Counted from the first letter of the stretch, positions 52,899 through 62,293 are shown. The stretch: DNA of 64,000 bases from JBPRGG01 sp051418075 (GCA_051418075.1 JBPRGG010000134.1:1-64000), one strand, 5' to 3'. The notes: generated from the letters alone by a model not told the origin. Translations and numbers: made by a program.

Positions 52899-55721
52899 AT
52901 GAAAAAAACGCTCATTTATGTATTTCTGTCTGCTTTTTTCATGCAGTGTATCCAGGAACAGGATGGATCAGAAGATCATTTCTACCATGGATTCCAGGAG
53001 CCACCGGCTGAAGCCAGACCTTTTGTGCGCTGGTGGTGGAATGGAAATCAAATAGTTGCCGATGAACTGATCCGGCAACTGGATGTACTGCATCAGGCTG
53101 GTATAGGAGGAGTTGAGATTAACCCTATTGAAATGCCGCAAGAGGCCCCTGACCTGGGCCTAAAACCCCTTTCCTGGGGCAGTAAGGAATGGAATGAGAT
53201 GGTAGCCCTAACCAGCCGGGAGGCCAGTCAAAGAGATATGATCACGGACCTGATCGTGGGTACAGGGTGGCCTTTCGGAGGTGAGTTTTTGCAACCGGAA
53301 GAGGTTATCCAGCGGATTACCATAGATCAAATTGAAGTAAAAGGCCCCGGCAATATTCAACTAAACCAACAACAACTACTGGAAAGGCTGGTGGATCAGT
53401 ACCGTCCCGGAACCATCATGGAGGCACAATCCAATCAACTACATTTTATTCGTATGGTACCCCGGCAGATCAACAACCTGAACCAGGTGAAAGACCTTAT
53501 GCCTCTCCTGAATTCATCAGAAACTGTTTCCCTAGACATCCCGGAAGGAACGTTTGAGATCATTTACGGATTTAAACAAAAAGGTCATCGCCAGGTAATG
53601 CATGGTACCCCAGGAGCAGCCGGACCGGTCATGGATCACTATAAGAAAAATGTTACCCAGGCCTATCTGAACCGACTGAAAAAAATTGAACAGGACACCG
53701 GCATTCCCCTGAAGGACTTAATCCGGGCTCTGTTCTGTGACAGCATAGAACTGGCCGGGGCCAACTGGACTGATGATTTTGAGGACATTTTCAGGCAAAC
53801 CTATGGCTATGATCTGAAACCTTATTATCCTTTTGTTTTTTATCAACCCTACCAGGGCTATTCAGATCATCAATATGGTGCAGCCTTTTCCGATCAGATC
53901 AAAAGGGTCAGATACGACTACAACCGGTTGATGGTAGAACTGTTCCTGGATAATTTTACCAGAACTTTTCAGGATTTTGCCAGCCAGAACGGCCTGTTGG
54001 CAAGGTATCAGGCCTATGGCACCCCATTTCTGATGGGCATGGTAGCAGGTAATATGATCCCGGATATTCCGGAAAGTAATAACTGGATTTATTCAGCTCC
54101 TATGGACACACCTGAATGGCAGTGGAGCAAAGGTCATGGCTATATGATCTGGAATTTGTATGCTGCTGCCGGTGGTCATCTGACCGGACGTAAAATCATC
54201 AGTTGCGAAGCCATGACCAACACCAGGGGTGTCTTCAAAACTTCCCTGGAAGACATCAAACAGGCCGATGATATGAACTTTATCACCGGCATCAATCATA
54301 CCGTATTACATGGTTATAATTATTCTCCTCCGGAAGCTGGTTTCCCCGGCTGGATCCGGTTTGGCGCTTATTTCAATGAACAAAATACCTGGTGGCCCTA
54401 TTTTGACCAATGGGTCGATTATAATGCCAGGTTATCTTATATATTTCAGCATTCACAGCCGGTAAAAGACATTGCCATCCTGGCCCCAACCGGCGATCTT
54501 TGGAGTACCAAAGGGTTAGACCGGGTACCGTTTCATATGGAGCCCTGGTATGTACATGAATTGTGGCAACCTATCAGCCAATGGGGCAGTTCCTGTGATT
54601 ATATCAATGAAGATATCATCCAACAGGGAAACAAGCAAGGAGGAAAGTTACACTTTGGCCCTATGAGTTATAAACTGGTCATATTATCCGGTTTGAAATC
54701 TATTCACCCTGAAACCGCCTCCGGGTTGCTTGAGTATGTGAAACAGGGTGGAAAATTGGTGTTGATTGACAGCATTCCGGACAAATCCCTTTCCTATCAG
54801 GATGCTTCAGCCAACGATCAACTGGTACAGCAAGCTTTTCAAGCATTAACTCAAGAATATCAGGATCAGGTATGGCTGGTAGAAAGCCCTGCAGAAGCTG
54901 AAAATTTACTGGAATGGACCAGTCAGCTCTTTAATCGGGTTGGTTTATCGCCCAATGTATTCATCACGCAGACAGATGCAGATGTTTACCAGATCCATCA
55001 AACCCATGATCAACATAGCATTTATTTCTTTACCAATTCGCATCGCCAGGATTCGGCCCGGTTCACGGCTTCTTTTGAAGAAGGCCAAAAAACAGCCTGG
55101 CGCTGGGATCCGGAAACAGGGCAAAGGGAAGTCTTCTTTTCCTCCACCAATGACCCTGTTGAAATTGGTTTGGCTCCCCTGCAATCCCTGCTATTGGTTT
55201 TTGAAGATCATTCCACTGGGACCGATACCACCCTGTTGAAACCCGCTCCAAGGCTTAAAACGGCTAGTGAAATCAACTCAGGCTGGCAGGCCCGGTTTTT
55301 CCATGCCAATGGCACGGTAGAAGACCGGGAATTTTCCCAGTTACCGGAACTTTCACAGTCCACAGATCCTTTTTTAAATTCTTTCGCCGGGGAAATAAGT
55401 TATAAAGCCCGCTTTAATAATACAGGAGAAGATCTTTGGATGGATTTGGGCCAGGTTCACCGGGGAATCAGCGCTGTATATATCAATGGTGAATTGGTGG
55501 GAGAAAAATGGTATGGCCAACATCTTTATCATATCAGCCCATATATGGTAGCAGGTGAAAACCAGGTTGAAATAAAGCTCACTACCTGCCTGGCTAATTA
55601 TACCAAAAGCTTAAAGGAAAACCCGGTGGCTCAGAGATGGACCCGGGCTTATGAAAAAATACCAGCGGGATTGACCGGTCCGGTCAGATTACTAAAGCCA
55701 GTATCCACCAAAGCTTTATAA
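52899..55721 (+). CDS. Alpha-L-rhamnosidase-like glycoside hydrolase (GH106), lipoprotein
   Basis: 940 aa from the ATG at 52899. The frame is open to 52770, but that would overlap the divergent CoA-transferase gene and bury the signal sequence. The lipobox is FMQC17. The opening EARPFVRWWWNGN and GIGGVEINPIEMP are typical of GH106 (PF17132). A large catalytic barrel is followed by a C-terminal beta-sandwich (residues ~830-935, DLGQVHRGISAVYINGE). It should release terminal L-rhamnose from a polysaccharide at the cell surface. It is monocistronic and ends at a GC-rich hairpin. Confidence 0.88.
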   Translation: MKKTLIYVFLSAFFMQCIQEQDGSEDHFYHGFQEPPAEARPFVRWWWNGNQIVADELIRQLDVLHQAGIGGVEINPIEMPQEAPDLGLKPLSWGSKEWNEMVALTSREASQRDMITDLIVGTGWPFGGEFLQPEEVIQRITIDQIEVKGPGNIQLNQQQLLERLVDQYRPGTIMEAQSNQLHFIRMVPRQINNLNQVKDLMPLLNSSETVSLDIPEGTFEIIYGFKQKGHRQVMHGTPGAAGPVMDHYKKNVTQAYLNRLKKIEQDTGIPLKDLIRALFCDSIELAGANWTDDFEDIFRQTYGYDLKPYYPFVFYQPYQGYSDHQYGAAFSDQIKRVRYDYNRLMVELFLDNFTRTFQDFASQNGLLARYQAYGTPFLMGMVAGNMIPDIPESNNWIYSAPMDTPEWQWSKGHGYMIWNLYAAAGGHLTGRKIISCEAMTNTRGVFKTSLEDIKQADDMNFITGINHTVLHGYNYSPPEAGFPGWIRFGAYFNEQNTWWPYFDQWVDYNARLSYIFQHSQPVKDIAILAPTGDLWSTKGLDRVPFHMEPWYVHELWQPISQWGSSCDYINEDIIQQGNKQGGKLHFGPMSYKLVILSGLKSIHPETASGLLEYVKQGGKLVLIDSIPDKSLSYQDASANDQLVQQAFQALTQEYQDQVWLVESPAEAENLLEWTSQLFNRVGLSPNVFITQTDADVYQIHQTHDQHSIYFFTNSHRQDSARFTASFEEGQKTAWRWDPETGQREVFFSSTNDPVEIGLAPLQSLLLVFEDHSTGTDTTLLKPAPRLKTASEINSGWQARFFHANGTVEDREFSQLPELSQSTDPFLNSFAGEISYKARFNNTGEDLWMDLGQVHRGISAVYINGELVGEKWYGQHLYHISPYMVAGENQVEIKLTTCLANYTKSLKENPVAQRWTRAYEKIPAGLTGPVRLLKPVSTKAL

Positions 55722-55727
55722 ACAACG

Positions 55728-55758
55728 ACAGGGGCTGCTTCATCCTAACAGCCCCTGT
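55728..55758. terminator. Bidirectional terminator hairpin between GH106 and DJ-1 genes
   Basis: A perfect 10-bp stem ACAGGGGCTG/CAGCCCCTGT (55728-55737, 55749-55758) in a convergent gap. The flanking T runs are weak on both strands. Confidence 0.75.
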
Positions 55759-55765
55759 TAATTAC

Positions 55766-56344
55766 TTACAATTCAATTTTTGTGCCTAATACCTTCAAAA
55801 ATTCACTGATCCAGCGGGCATGGGCAGGCCAGGCCGGCGCTGTCACCAGGTTGCCATCTACCACTGCATCAGATACTTCCACTTCCTGATAAGTACCACC
55901 AGCCAGTTCCACTTCCGGAGCCACAGCCGGATAGGCTGTCAATTTTTTACCTTCCACCACCCTGGCTGCAGTTAAAATTTGTATACCATGACAGATGGCT
56001 GCGATGGGCTTATTCTCATGAGCAAAGTGCTGTACCAGTTTGATTACCTGGGGGTCCAATCTCAAGTATTCCGGTGCCCTGCCTCCAGCCAGCACCAGGG
56101 CATCATATTCGGCCGGATCTACCTGATCAAAACTGTAATTCAGGGCAAAATTATGCCCTCTTTTTTCAGAATAGGTCTGGTCACCCTCAAAATCATGGAT
56201 AGCCGTAGCCACAGATTCTCCCTGCTTTTTGCCCGGACAAACTGCATGTACCTCATGTCCAACCATCTGCAGCATCTGAAAAGGCACCATAGTTTCCAGA
56301 TCTTCGGCATAATCGCCGGTCAGTAATACGATCTTCTTCTTCAT
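55766..56344 (-). CDS. DJ-1/PfpI family protein
   Basis: 192 aa, cytoplasmic. The nucleophile elbow is AIC118-H119-G, the family hallmark, with GGRAPEYLRLDPQV before it. This matches the PfpI/YhbO branch (glyoxalase III-like, deglycase or chaperone activities have been reported or debated for the family). It probably protects against reactive carbonyls. No operon partner. A weak promoter-like TTTG-N18-TATCTATC lies upstream on the minus strand. Confidence 0.9.
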   Translation of the reverse strand: MKKKIVLLTGDYAEDLETMVPFQMLQMVGHEVHAVCPGKKQGESVATAIHDFEGDQTYSEKRGHNFALNYSFDQVDPAEYDALVLAGGRAPEYLRLDPQVIKLVQHFAHENKPIAAICHGIQILTAARVVEGKKLTAYPAVAPEVELAGGTYQEVEVSDAVVDGNLVTAPAWPAHARWISEFLKVLGTKIEL

Positions 56345-56720
56345 AGATTTATAATTTTTAGGTTTTGAGATAGATAGAAAATCCTTTAGCCGATCAAAAT
56401 GTTTGGCAGGAATGATTATTAATTTGTTACGCTAAATTATTTAGGGTCACACAGGCCAATCCCACAAAATCCTTTCCCACTTCAACCCTCCTCGCGGCGG
56501 CGAAAGCCAGCCCGGGCTGTTTTCCATTTCGGTCTTTCGCTTCGCCTTTCGGCCATTGATTTTGGCTGATACTTATCGATTAAAACCTGCTTTCCGAAGT
56601 TTAATGTCCAACTGAAGACATCTATTCAGTGACCAGACGGCAGGACTGAATAAAATTAAGGCAAAAAAAATCCAGGTAATTGACAACTACCTGGATTTAT
56701 ATAACTAATTTAATTATTAA
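56345..56720. other. Intergenic region with a GC-rich patch and tandem hairpins
   Basis: 376 bp without a convincing ORF. The part at 56490-56570 is clearly GC-richer than its surroundings and has repeated TTTCG/TTCGCC words. A TATTCAGT/ACTGAATA hairpin lies at 56623-56652, and the rpoD terminator at 56663-56697. Confidence 0.5.
56663..56697 (-). terminator. Intrinsic terminator of rpoD
   Basis: A perfect 10-bp stem AATCCAGGTA/TACCTGGATT (56669-56678, 56688-56697), followed on the minus strand by eight T residues. It begins 24 nt after the rpoD stop. Confidence 0.92.
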
Positions 56721-57590
56721 CTATGAACAAAGATATGGTTGTAATAACTTGATACCTTGTTTGCTTCTAAGCTTATTTATGGCTTTATGTTTGATCTGTC
56801 GCACTCTTTCCCGGGTAAGCCCCATATTCTCTCCAATATCTTCCAGTGATAAAGTGGATTCACTATCAATCCCGAAGAATTTTTTGATTACTTCTTTTTC
56901 CCGATCTGTTAAAATATTTAACAGGCGATCTACATCTCTTTTAAGCGAAGTTTTATTCTCCAGTTCTTCATATACCTGGTTGCCTTCCAAATTCTCGATA
57001 ACATCCAGTAAAGATCCTGTTTCTCCCTCAGCAAATGGAGCATCCAGAGAAGATTGTTTGGAGAAAGAACTGGTGGCGCTTTTTAATTCATCCACAGTGA
57101 TATCCAGAAATTCAGCCAGTTCCTCTTCGGTAGGTTCTCTTTCATATTGCTGTCCTAAAATAGCAGCTGCCTGATTTATTTTGGACAGTGAACCAATTTT
57201 ATTTAAAGGAAGTCTGATAAATCTTGAATGATCAGCCAAAGCCTGCATAATTGATTGTCTGATCCACCATACAGCATAAGAAATAAACTTAAATCCTTTG
57301 GTCTCATCAAATTTCTTTGCCGCTTTTATCAGGCCAAGATTACCTTCATTGATCAAATCATTTAAGGGGACTTTGCTATGTTGATATTGTTTGGCTACAG
57401 AAACAACAAAACGAAGGTTTGCTTTTACGAGTTTTTCTAAGGCCTGGTCGTCACCTGCCCGGATCCGTTGAGCTAATTCTACTTCTTCCTCCGGGGTCAG
57501 GAGATCAACCTTGCTTACCTCGTTAAAGTATTTTTCCAAGGTTTGGCTGTCCCTGTTAGTAATTGATTGTGTGATTTTAAGCTGTCGCAT
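56721..57590 (-). CDS. rpoD: Primary RNA polymerase sigma factor (RpoD/SigA, Bacteroidota type)
   Basis: 289 aa. Region 1.2 at residues ~16-48 (TLEKYFNEVSKVDLLTPEEE); region 2 with LVKANLRFVVSVAKQY and FISYAVWWIRQSIMQAL; region 3 to ~210; region 4 with the LSLEDIGENMGLTRERVRQI helix-turn-helix. Region 1.1 is absent, as in Bacteroidota primary sigma factors, which read the TTTG/TAnnTTTG promoters seen in this window. It is monocistronic with a strong terminator and a ~430-bp upstream region. Confidence 0.96.
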   Translation of the reverse strand: MRQLKITQSITNRDSQTLEKYFNEVSKVDLLTPEEEVELAQRIRAGDDQALEKLVKANLRFVVSVAKQYQHSKVPLNDLINEGNLGLIKAAKKFDETKGFKFISYAVWWIRQSIMQALADHSRFIRLPLNKIGSLSKINQAAAILGQQYEREPTEEELAEFLDITVDELKSATSSFSKQSSLDAPFAEGETGSLLDVIENLEGNQVYEELENKTSLKRDVDRLLNILTDREKEVIKKFFGIDSESTLSLEDIGENMGLTRERVRQIKHKAINKLRSKQGIKLLQPYLCS

Positions 57591-58018
57591 TTAACAATAA
57601 TTTAAACTAAATTACAAACATTAAACTACCTACTATTTTAAATTTGAGCCTTTATTGACCTTGCTCTCCTAAAAAAATATTAATACTTATTAAAAATGAC
57701 TTTTTACTGCAAAAATTGTTCAGACTGTAATATTTTTGTTCACCTTACGCATTGATTATCAACATTGTAAGAAATGTTTGTGTTTTTTAATGTTTCACGT
57801 TTGCATAAACTGTACAAAAAAATATCGCCTGATGTAAGACGATCTTCAGTAGTGCCATTTTATAGTCATTCAATAATCTCATTAGGTGAGAAAAACTCAT
57901 AAAACCCAATATTATACATTAAATAAATAAAAAAAGTTTCTGAACATCAATTTTTTTTTGAAAAAAATTACTGTAATAGGTGCTCTTTTTTTACAAAGCC
58001 CCAAAATTCTTACCTCAG
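57591..58018. other. AT-rich region upstream of rpoD
   Basis: 428 bp, very AT-rich, no ORF. It should contain the rpoD promoter(s), but no site matches both boxes at the right spacing; AATGTTTG on the minus strand near 57620 is only a partial -7 box. Long A and T runs follow the phosphoribosyltransferase stop. No RNA gene recognised. Confidence 0.4.
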
Positions 58019-59431
58019 TCATATTTTTTCTTTTATATCTCTAATTAGTTGATCCCTTAATTGTTTCAAAGCGGAAGATATCCCCACTTTATATACATGA
58101 GGATTTTCAAACCTCAGATGTTCCAGGGGTAATTTTGAAATTCTCTGCTTAAGATACGCAGCCGAATCAGTGGCTGATGGCAGTTCTATAGTGATCTCCC
58201 CCTTCTTCATCACTTTTCTTTGCAGTTCACTGGCCTCCAGATTTCCCACCTCAGAGGCTAAATATGGTTGATGCGGATGGTGAATGTTTTTAATTTCCTG
58301 CTCTTCATTCAGAAAAATACCATCTCCATAAAAGAAATCATGCGGGTCGGTAAAGCGAAAAATCTTTTTTATTCCCGGTAAAGAAACTTTCTCTATATTA
58401 TCTGATATTTTAAGCCTGGGATTTTCAGCACTTTGGGTTAGTTTATAAACTCCATCCAGGGCAGCATCATTTCTGCCGGTAACCAGGTTTGTCCCCACTC
58501 CAAATGCATCAAGAGGTGCTTTCTGATCCAGTAAACTTTTGATTACAAATTCATCCAACTGGTTAGACGCAGCAATTTTCACATATGGTAATGAAGCCTG
58601 ATCCAGCATCTTCCTGGCTTGTTTGCTCAAATAGGCCAGGTCCCCACTGTCCAGCCGGACACCAAACAACTTTTGGCCCCGTTGTTCCATTTCCCTGGCC
58701 ACTTTAATGGCATTTGGCACCCCAGATTTTAGGGTATCATAAGTATCTACCAATAAAATACATCTGTCCGGATAGGCCCGGGCAAATTCTGAAAAAGCAA
58801 CATATTCATCATCAAAACTTTGTATCCAGGAATGGGCCTGGGTACCAGTAGATTGCAGATCATACCTGAAGGCGCTGTAAAGATTGGATGTGCTTTCGAC
58901 CCCACCTATAATAGCTGCTTTACTGGCATGGATCCCGGCAAAACCCTGAGCCCGACGCAATCCAAAATCAATCACGGTTCGTTCACCTGCCACCTGTTTG
59001 ACACGGGCAGCTTTGGTAGCGATCAGGGATTGAAAGTTCAAAACATTCAATACCAGGGTTTCCACAATTTGGGTTTCAATGATATTTCCTTCAATTCTCA
59101 ACACGGGTTCATTGGGAAATATCACCTCACCTTCCTTTACCGAATATATGTCACCCTCAAATCTGAATTGGTTTAAATAAGCTACAAAATCAGGATCAAA
59201 CCCTTCTTTTTTTAAATACTGGCAACTTTCATCATTAAACCGAAAATGGGTGATCATTTCCAGCAGATCACTTAACCCGGCAAATACTACATATCCTCCC
59301 TGATAGGGATTTTTACGGAAAAAATAATCAAAATTAGCTTTTTGCTGGTGACGGTTACTTTTATAATAACCTTGAGCCATTGTCAGTTCATAATGATCAG
59401 TATACAATCCAAGGTGTTGAAATTCCAGCAT
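58019..59431 (-). CDS. pncB: Nicotinate phosphoribosyltransferase
   Basis: 470 aa, cytoplasmic. It converts nicotinate and PRPP to nicotinate mononucleotide in NAD salvage, with ATP hydrolysis. Family segments seen: GLYTDHYELTMAQGYY (residues 8-23), FDYFFRKNPYQGGYVVFAG, VIDFGLRRAQGFAGIHASKA and VRLDSGDLAYLSKQARK. Nicotinamide phosphoribosyltransferase is excluded by the TDHYELTMAQ start. It is monocistronic, with its promoter shared in the gap to the acyl carrier protein gene. Confidence 0.94.
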   Translation of the reverse strand: MLEFQHLGLYTDHYELTMAQGYYKSNRHQQKANFDYFFRKNPYQGGYVVFAGLSDLLEMITHFRFNDESCQYLKKEGFDPDFVAYLNQFRFEGDIYSVKEGEVIFPNEPVLRIEGNIIETQIVETLVLNVLNFQSLIATKAARVKQVAGERTVIDFGLRRAQGFAGIHASKAAIIGGVESTSNLYSAFRYDLQSTGTQAHSWIQSFDDEYVAFSEFARAYPDRCILLVDTYDTLKSGVPNAIKVAREMEQRGQKLFGVRLDSGDLAYLSKQARKMLDQASLPYVKIAASNQLDEFVIKSLLDQKAPLDAFGVGTNLVTGRNDAALDGVYKLTQSAENPRLKISDNIEKVSLPGIKKIFRFTDPHDFFYGDGIFLNEEQEIKNIHHPHQPYLASEVGNLEASELQRKVMKKGEITIELPSATDSAAYLKQRISKLPLEHLRFENPHVYKVGISSALKQLRDQLIRDIKEKI

Positions 59432-59534
59432 AAGAGGTTAAACGTAATCTATCCTATCAACGCAGAACATAATTCATTGTTAATGATTCATAAAAAGAAT
59501 ATAACCTAATAAAATATCAGGAAGTTAAAAATCA

Positions 59535-59562
59535 CTAAAATAATTTACAGAGAATATACCAA
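59535..59562 (-). promoter_or_regulatory. Promoter of the nicotinate phosphoribosyltransferase gene
   Basis: On the minus strand, TTG (59560-59562), 17 nt and TATTTTAG (59535-59542, one mismatch). The predicted leader is about 97 nt. Confidence 0.55.
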
Positions 59563-59632
59563 AAAGTTACCCAGCATCGTTATTTACCAAATAAAATTGA
59601 AGTTTCATTTCCAAAAGTCACTATTTTCTTCT

Positions 59633-59878
59633 ATGAACCGGTCTATAAAAACCAGAATCCATTACACCTTACAAAAAATAGGTATTCAAGATACAGCAAT
59701 TGAAGACCAGGCAGATCTGCTCAAAGACCTGGGTCTGGATTCCCTTGATGTGGCAGAGCTGGTGGTGGAATTAGAAAAAGAGTTTAATGTCAGTATTTCA
59801 GATGAATTGGTTTATGATATTAAAACTGTCAAGGATATCGAAAATATTATTATAAAATTGTTCAGCCAGGTAGTTTAA
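59633..59878 (+). CDS. Stand-alone acyl carrier protein
   Basis: 81 aa from the ATG at 59633; the longer frame begins with TTG at 59597. Four-helix ACP with the phosphopantetheine site Ser37 in DLGLDSLDVAELV and the acidic helix II. The downstream ISDELVYDIKTVKDI matches helix III of ACP. It lacks fatty-acid or polyketide synthase neighbours and diverges in the first helix (MNRSIKTRIHYTLQKIG), so it may be a specialised ACP rather than the housekeeping AcpP. It ends 1 nt from the convergent methyltransferase gene. Confidence 0.87.
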   Translation: MNRSIKTRIHYTLQKIGIQDTAIEDQADLLKDLGLDSLDVAELVVELEKEFNVSISDELVYDIKTVKDIENIIIKLFSQVV

Positions 59879-59879
59879 A

Positions 59880-60668
59880 CTATTCTCTGATGGCTTCCAG
59901 TGAATACAGCAGGGGTATTTTACCTTCCAGTCCCCGAACCTGAAATTCTCCCGGCCTGCTTCCTACAGAATTAGACAGTATGTTATAAGGAGAAAAATCA
60001 TGTTCCTGAAAGCTCCTGATGGCCATATTTGACTTCAATAAAGCTGATATCACTTCTCCCAGTGAATGGTTCCAGCTAATACTATTATTGCTGACCAGTG
60101 CATCAGGATCAGCATAGCTACCGGTAATCTCCTCTTCTATCGGTCCCTGATTAAAGTATGAATATTCGATATGCTTAAACTCCTGGTCAAACATCCAAAT
60201 AAACGGGTGGAACTCTGCCATTATAAAACGTCCGCCTGGCTTCAGGTATCTGAAGATCAGTGAGGCCCATCTATTAAGGTCTGGCAACCAGCCAATGGTT
60301 CCATAGGATGTAAAAACCAGATCAAACTGCTGATCCAGATAATTGGGAAGATCATAAATATTACAATTAATAAATTCAGCCGGTGTCTGGATATTTTCAG
60401 AAAGGTCGCGGGCGGCCTGAATGGCTACATCAGCAATATCCACCCCGGTAACTTTAGCTCCCATGCGGGCTAACGACAAAGTATCCATGCCGAAATGACA
60501 CTGTAAATGCAGGATACTTAAACCCTCCACCTGTCCCAAAAGGTCAAGTTCCACCGGGTTCAGGCTGGTTGCTCCAGCAATAAACGATTCCACCTTATAA
60601 AAATCTGACTTTAAATGAAAAGGTGTTTTGTCATTCCACAGTTTACGGTTGATTCGGGCAAAATCCAT
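59880..60668 (-). CDS. Class I SAM-dependent methyltransferase
   Basis: 262 aa, cytoplasmic. SAM-binding motif I ILHLQCHFGMDTLSLARMG (residues 52-70) with the acidic residue D77 in VTGVDIAD, then LVFTSYGTIGWLPDL and FLKPGG-like YLKPGGRFIMAEF. It resembles small-molecule/UbiE-type methyltransferases of Bacteroidota. The substrate is unknown. It is convergent with the acyl carrier protein gene and divergent from the his genes. Confidence 0.85.
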   Translation of the reverse strand: MDFARINRKLWNDKTPFHLKSDFYKVESFIAGATSLNPVELDLLGQVEGLSILHLQCHFGMDTLSLARMGAKVTGVDIADVAIQAARDLSENIQTPAEFINCNIYDLPNYLDQQFDLVFTSYGTIGWLPDLNRWASLIFRYLKPGGRFIMAEFHPFIWMFDQEFKHIEYSYFNQGPIEEEITGSYADPDALVSNNSISWNHSLGEVISALLKSNMAIRSFQEHDFSPYNILSNSVGSRPGEFQVRGLEGKIPLLYSLEAIRE

Positions 60669-60762
60669 AGGTTTAAAATTTTTTTTAAACTAAAACAAAA
60701 ATACATCTGAATAATTCATATCAACAAATTAACAAAATGACCCAATATTTAATATTTTTTTT

Positions 60763-60770
60763 AATCTTTG
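60763..60770 (+). promoter_or_regulatory. Candidate -7 element of the hisA operon
   Basis: AATCTTTG (one mismatch to TAnnTTTG) lies 20 nt before the hisA ATG. No convincing -33 box. Confidence 0.3.
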
Positions 60771-60790
60771 CCTGATTAAACAGAAAAGTT

Positions 60791-61507
60791 ATGGAGATAA
60801 TTCCAGCCATTGATATCATTGAGGGTAAATGTGTGCGGCTAACCCAGGGCGATTATCAGCGTAAAAAAGAATACAACAATGATCCCCTGGAGGTAGCTAA
60901 AAAGTTTGAAGATGCAGGGTTAAGGCGGCTTCACCTGGTAGACCTGGATGGAGCCCGAACTAAAAAGATCGTCAATCATCAAGTATTGGAAACTATTGCC
61001 GGAAAAACAAATCTATTCGTTGATTTTGGTGGTGGTATTCAGTCGGATGATGATGCAGCCCTGGCTTTTCAGTGCGGAGCCCGTCAAATTACTGGTGGAA
61101 GTATCGCTGTAAAAGATCCGGACCTTTTTCAAAGCTGGATTCAAAAATATGGCCCGGAAAAAATAATTCTGGGGGCAGATGTGAAAGATGATATGATAGC
61201 CATCAGTGGATGGCAGGAAAAAACCCGGATTGATTTATTCACATTTTTAAAGGATTATCAAAAACATTCCATTCAATATGTGATTTGTACTGATGTATCC
61301 AAAGATGGCCTTTTACAGGGACCGGCCTGGCCGCTTTATCAGAGAATCATAGAAAGGTTCCCTGAACTTCAATTGATAGCCAGTGGAGGGGTAAGTAAAA
61401 TAGAAGATCTGCATCAGTTACAAGCCATTGGCTGTAAAGGAGTGATCATAGGAAAAGCATATTATGAAGGTAAGATCAGTTTACAGGATCTGCAAAAATT
61501 CTTATAA
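60791..61507 (+). CDS. hisA: 1-(5-phosphoribosyl)-5-[(5-phosphoribosylamino)methylideneamino]imidazole-4-carboxamide isomerase
   Basis: 238 aa. Fourth step of histidine synthesis (ProFAR to PRFAR, an Amadori rearrangement). A (beta/alpha)8 barrel with two phosphate sites (VDFGGGI and IASGGV). Catalytic Asp8 in PAIDIIEGK and Asp130 in LGADVKDD; T167-D168 in CTDVSKDG. Standard length. It is the first gene of a four-gene run hisA-hisF-hisIE-ctlX, with hisF 30 nt downstream. Confidence 0.97.
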   Translation: MEIIPAIDIIEGKCVRLTQGDYQRKKEYNNDPLEVAKKFEDAGLRRLHLVDLDGARTKKIVNHQVLETIAGKTNLFVDFGGGIQSDDDAALAFQCGARQITGGSIAVKDPDLFQSWIQKYGPEKIILGADVKDDMIAISGWQEKTRIDLFTFLKDYQKHSIQYVICTDVSKDGLLQGPAWPLYQRIIERFPELQLIASGGVSKIEDLHQLQAIGCKGVIIGKAYYEGKISLQDLQKFL

Positions 61508-61537
61508 ATTAATGAATGATAATCAGGAGATCAGAAA

Positions 61538-62293
61538 ATGTTAACTAAAAGAATCATTCCTTGTCTGGATGTAAAAGCCGGCCGGACTGTAAAAGGAGTT
61601 AATTTTGTAGAATTGAGAGATGCAGGCGATCCGGTAGAACTGGGCAAGCTCTATGCCGAACAAGGCGCTGATGAATTGGTGTATCTGGATATAACTGCTA
61701 CCGTGGAAAAACGGAAGACACTGGTAGATCTGGTTACCAGCGTTGCGGCAGAATTAAACATTCCATTTACAGTGGGTGGTGGGATTTCATCCATTGATGA
61801 TGTATCTGCATTGCTTCAGGCAGGCGCGGATAAGATTTCTATCAATTCTTCAGCTGTTTACAGACCTGAACTGGTGAACGAACTTGCTAATGAATTTGGC
61901 AGCCAGTGTGTGGTAGTTGCTATTGACTCCAGGCATTATGATGATAAAGACATTGTGCATACCCACGGTGGCAGAACGCCTACAGACAAACATACATTAG
62001 CCTGGGCAGTGGAAGTGCAGGACAGAGGTGCCGGTGAGATCCTGTTAACCTCCATGGATCATGACGGAACTAAAGCCGGTTTTGCCAATGAACTAACTGC
62101 CCGGCTTTCCCAAAGCTTAACCATTCCGGTTATTGCTTCAGGCGGGGCAGGAACCATGTCCCATTTTGAAGATGCCTTTCAGTTAGGGCTGGCTGATGCC
62201 GCTTTAGCAGCCAGTATATTTCATTATAAGGAAATACCTATTCCGGATTTAAAAAAACATTTGCGAGAGCGGGGAATCCTGGTACGTATATAA
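61538..62293 (+). CDS. hisF: Imidazole glycerol phosphate synthase cyclase subunit
   Basis: 251 aa, standard length. It forms imidazole glycerol phosphate and AICAR from PRFAR and ammonia supplied by HisH. The barrel shows catalytic Asp11 in CLDVKAGRTVKGVNF and Asp130 in VVAIDSR, with phosphate sites VGGGIS and ASGGAG. The glutaminase partner hisH is not in the window. Spacing to hisIE is 25 nt. Confidence 0.97.
   Translation: MLTKRIIPCLDVKAGRTVKGVNFVELRDAGDPVELGKLYAEQGADELVYLDITATVEKRKTLVDLVTSVAAELNIPFTVGGGISSIDDVSALLQAGADKISINSSAVYRPELVNELANEFGSQCVVVAIDSRHYDDKDIVHTHGGRTPTDKHTLAWAVEVQDRGAGEILLTSMDHDGTKAGFANELTARLSQSLTIPVIASGGAGTMSHFEDAFQLGLADAALAASIFHYKEIPIPDLKKHLRERGILVRI

Noticed and set aside
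56680..57174. 164-codon frame antisense to rpoD
   Set aside because: Serine-rich shadow of a conserved sigma factor gene.
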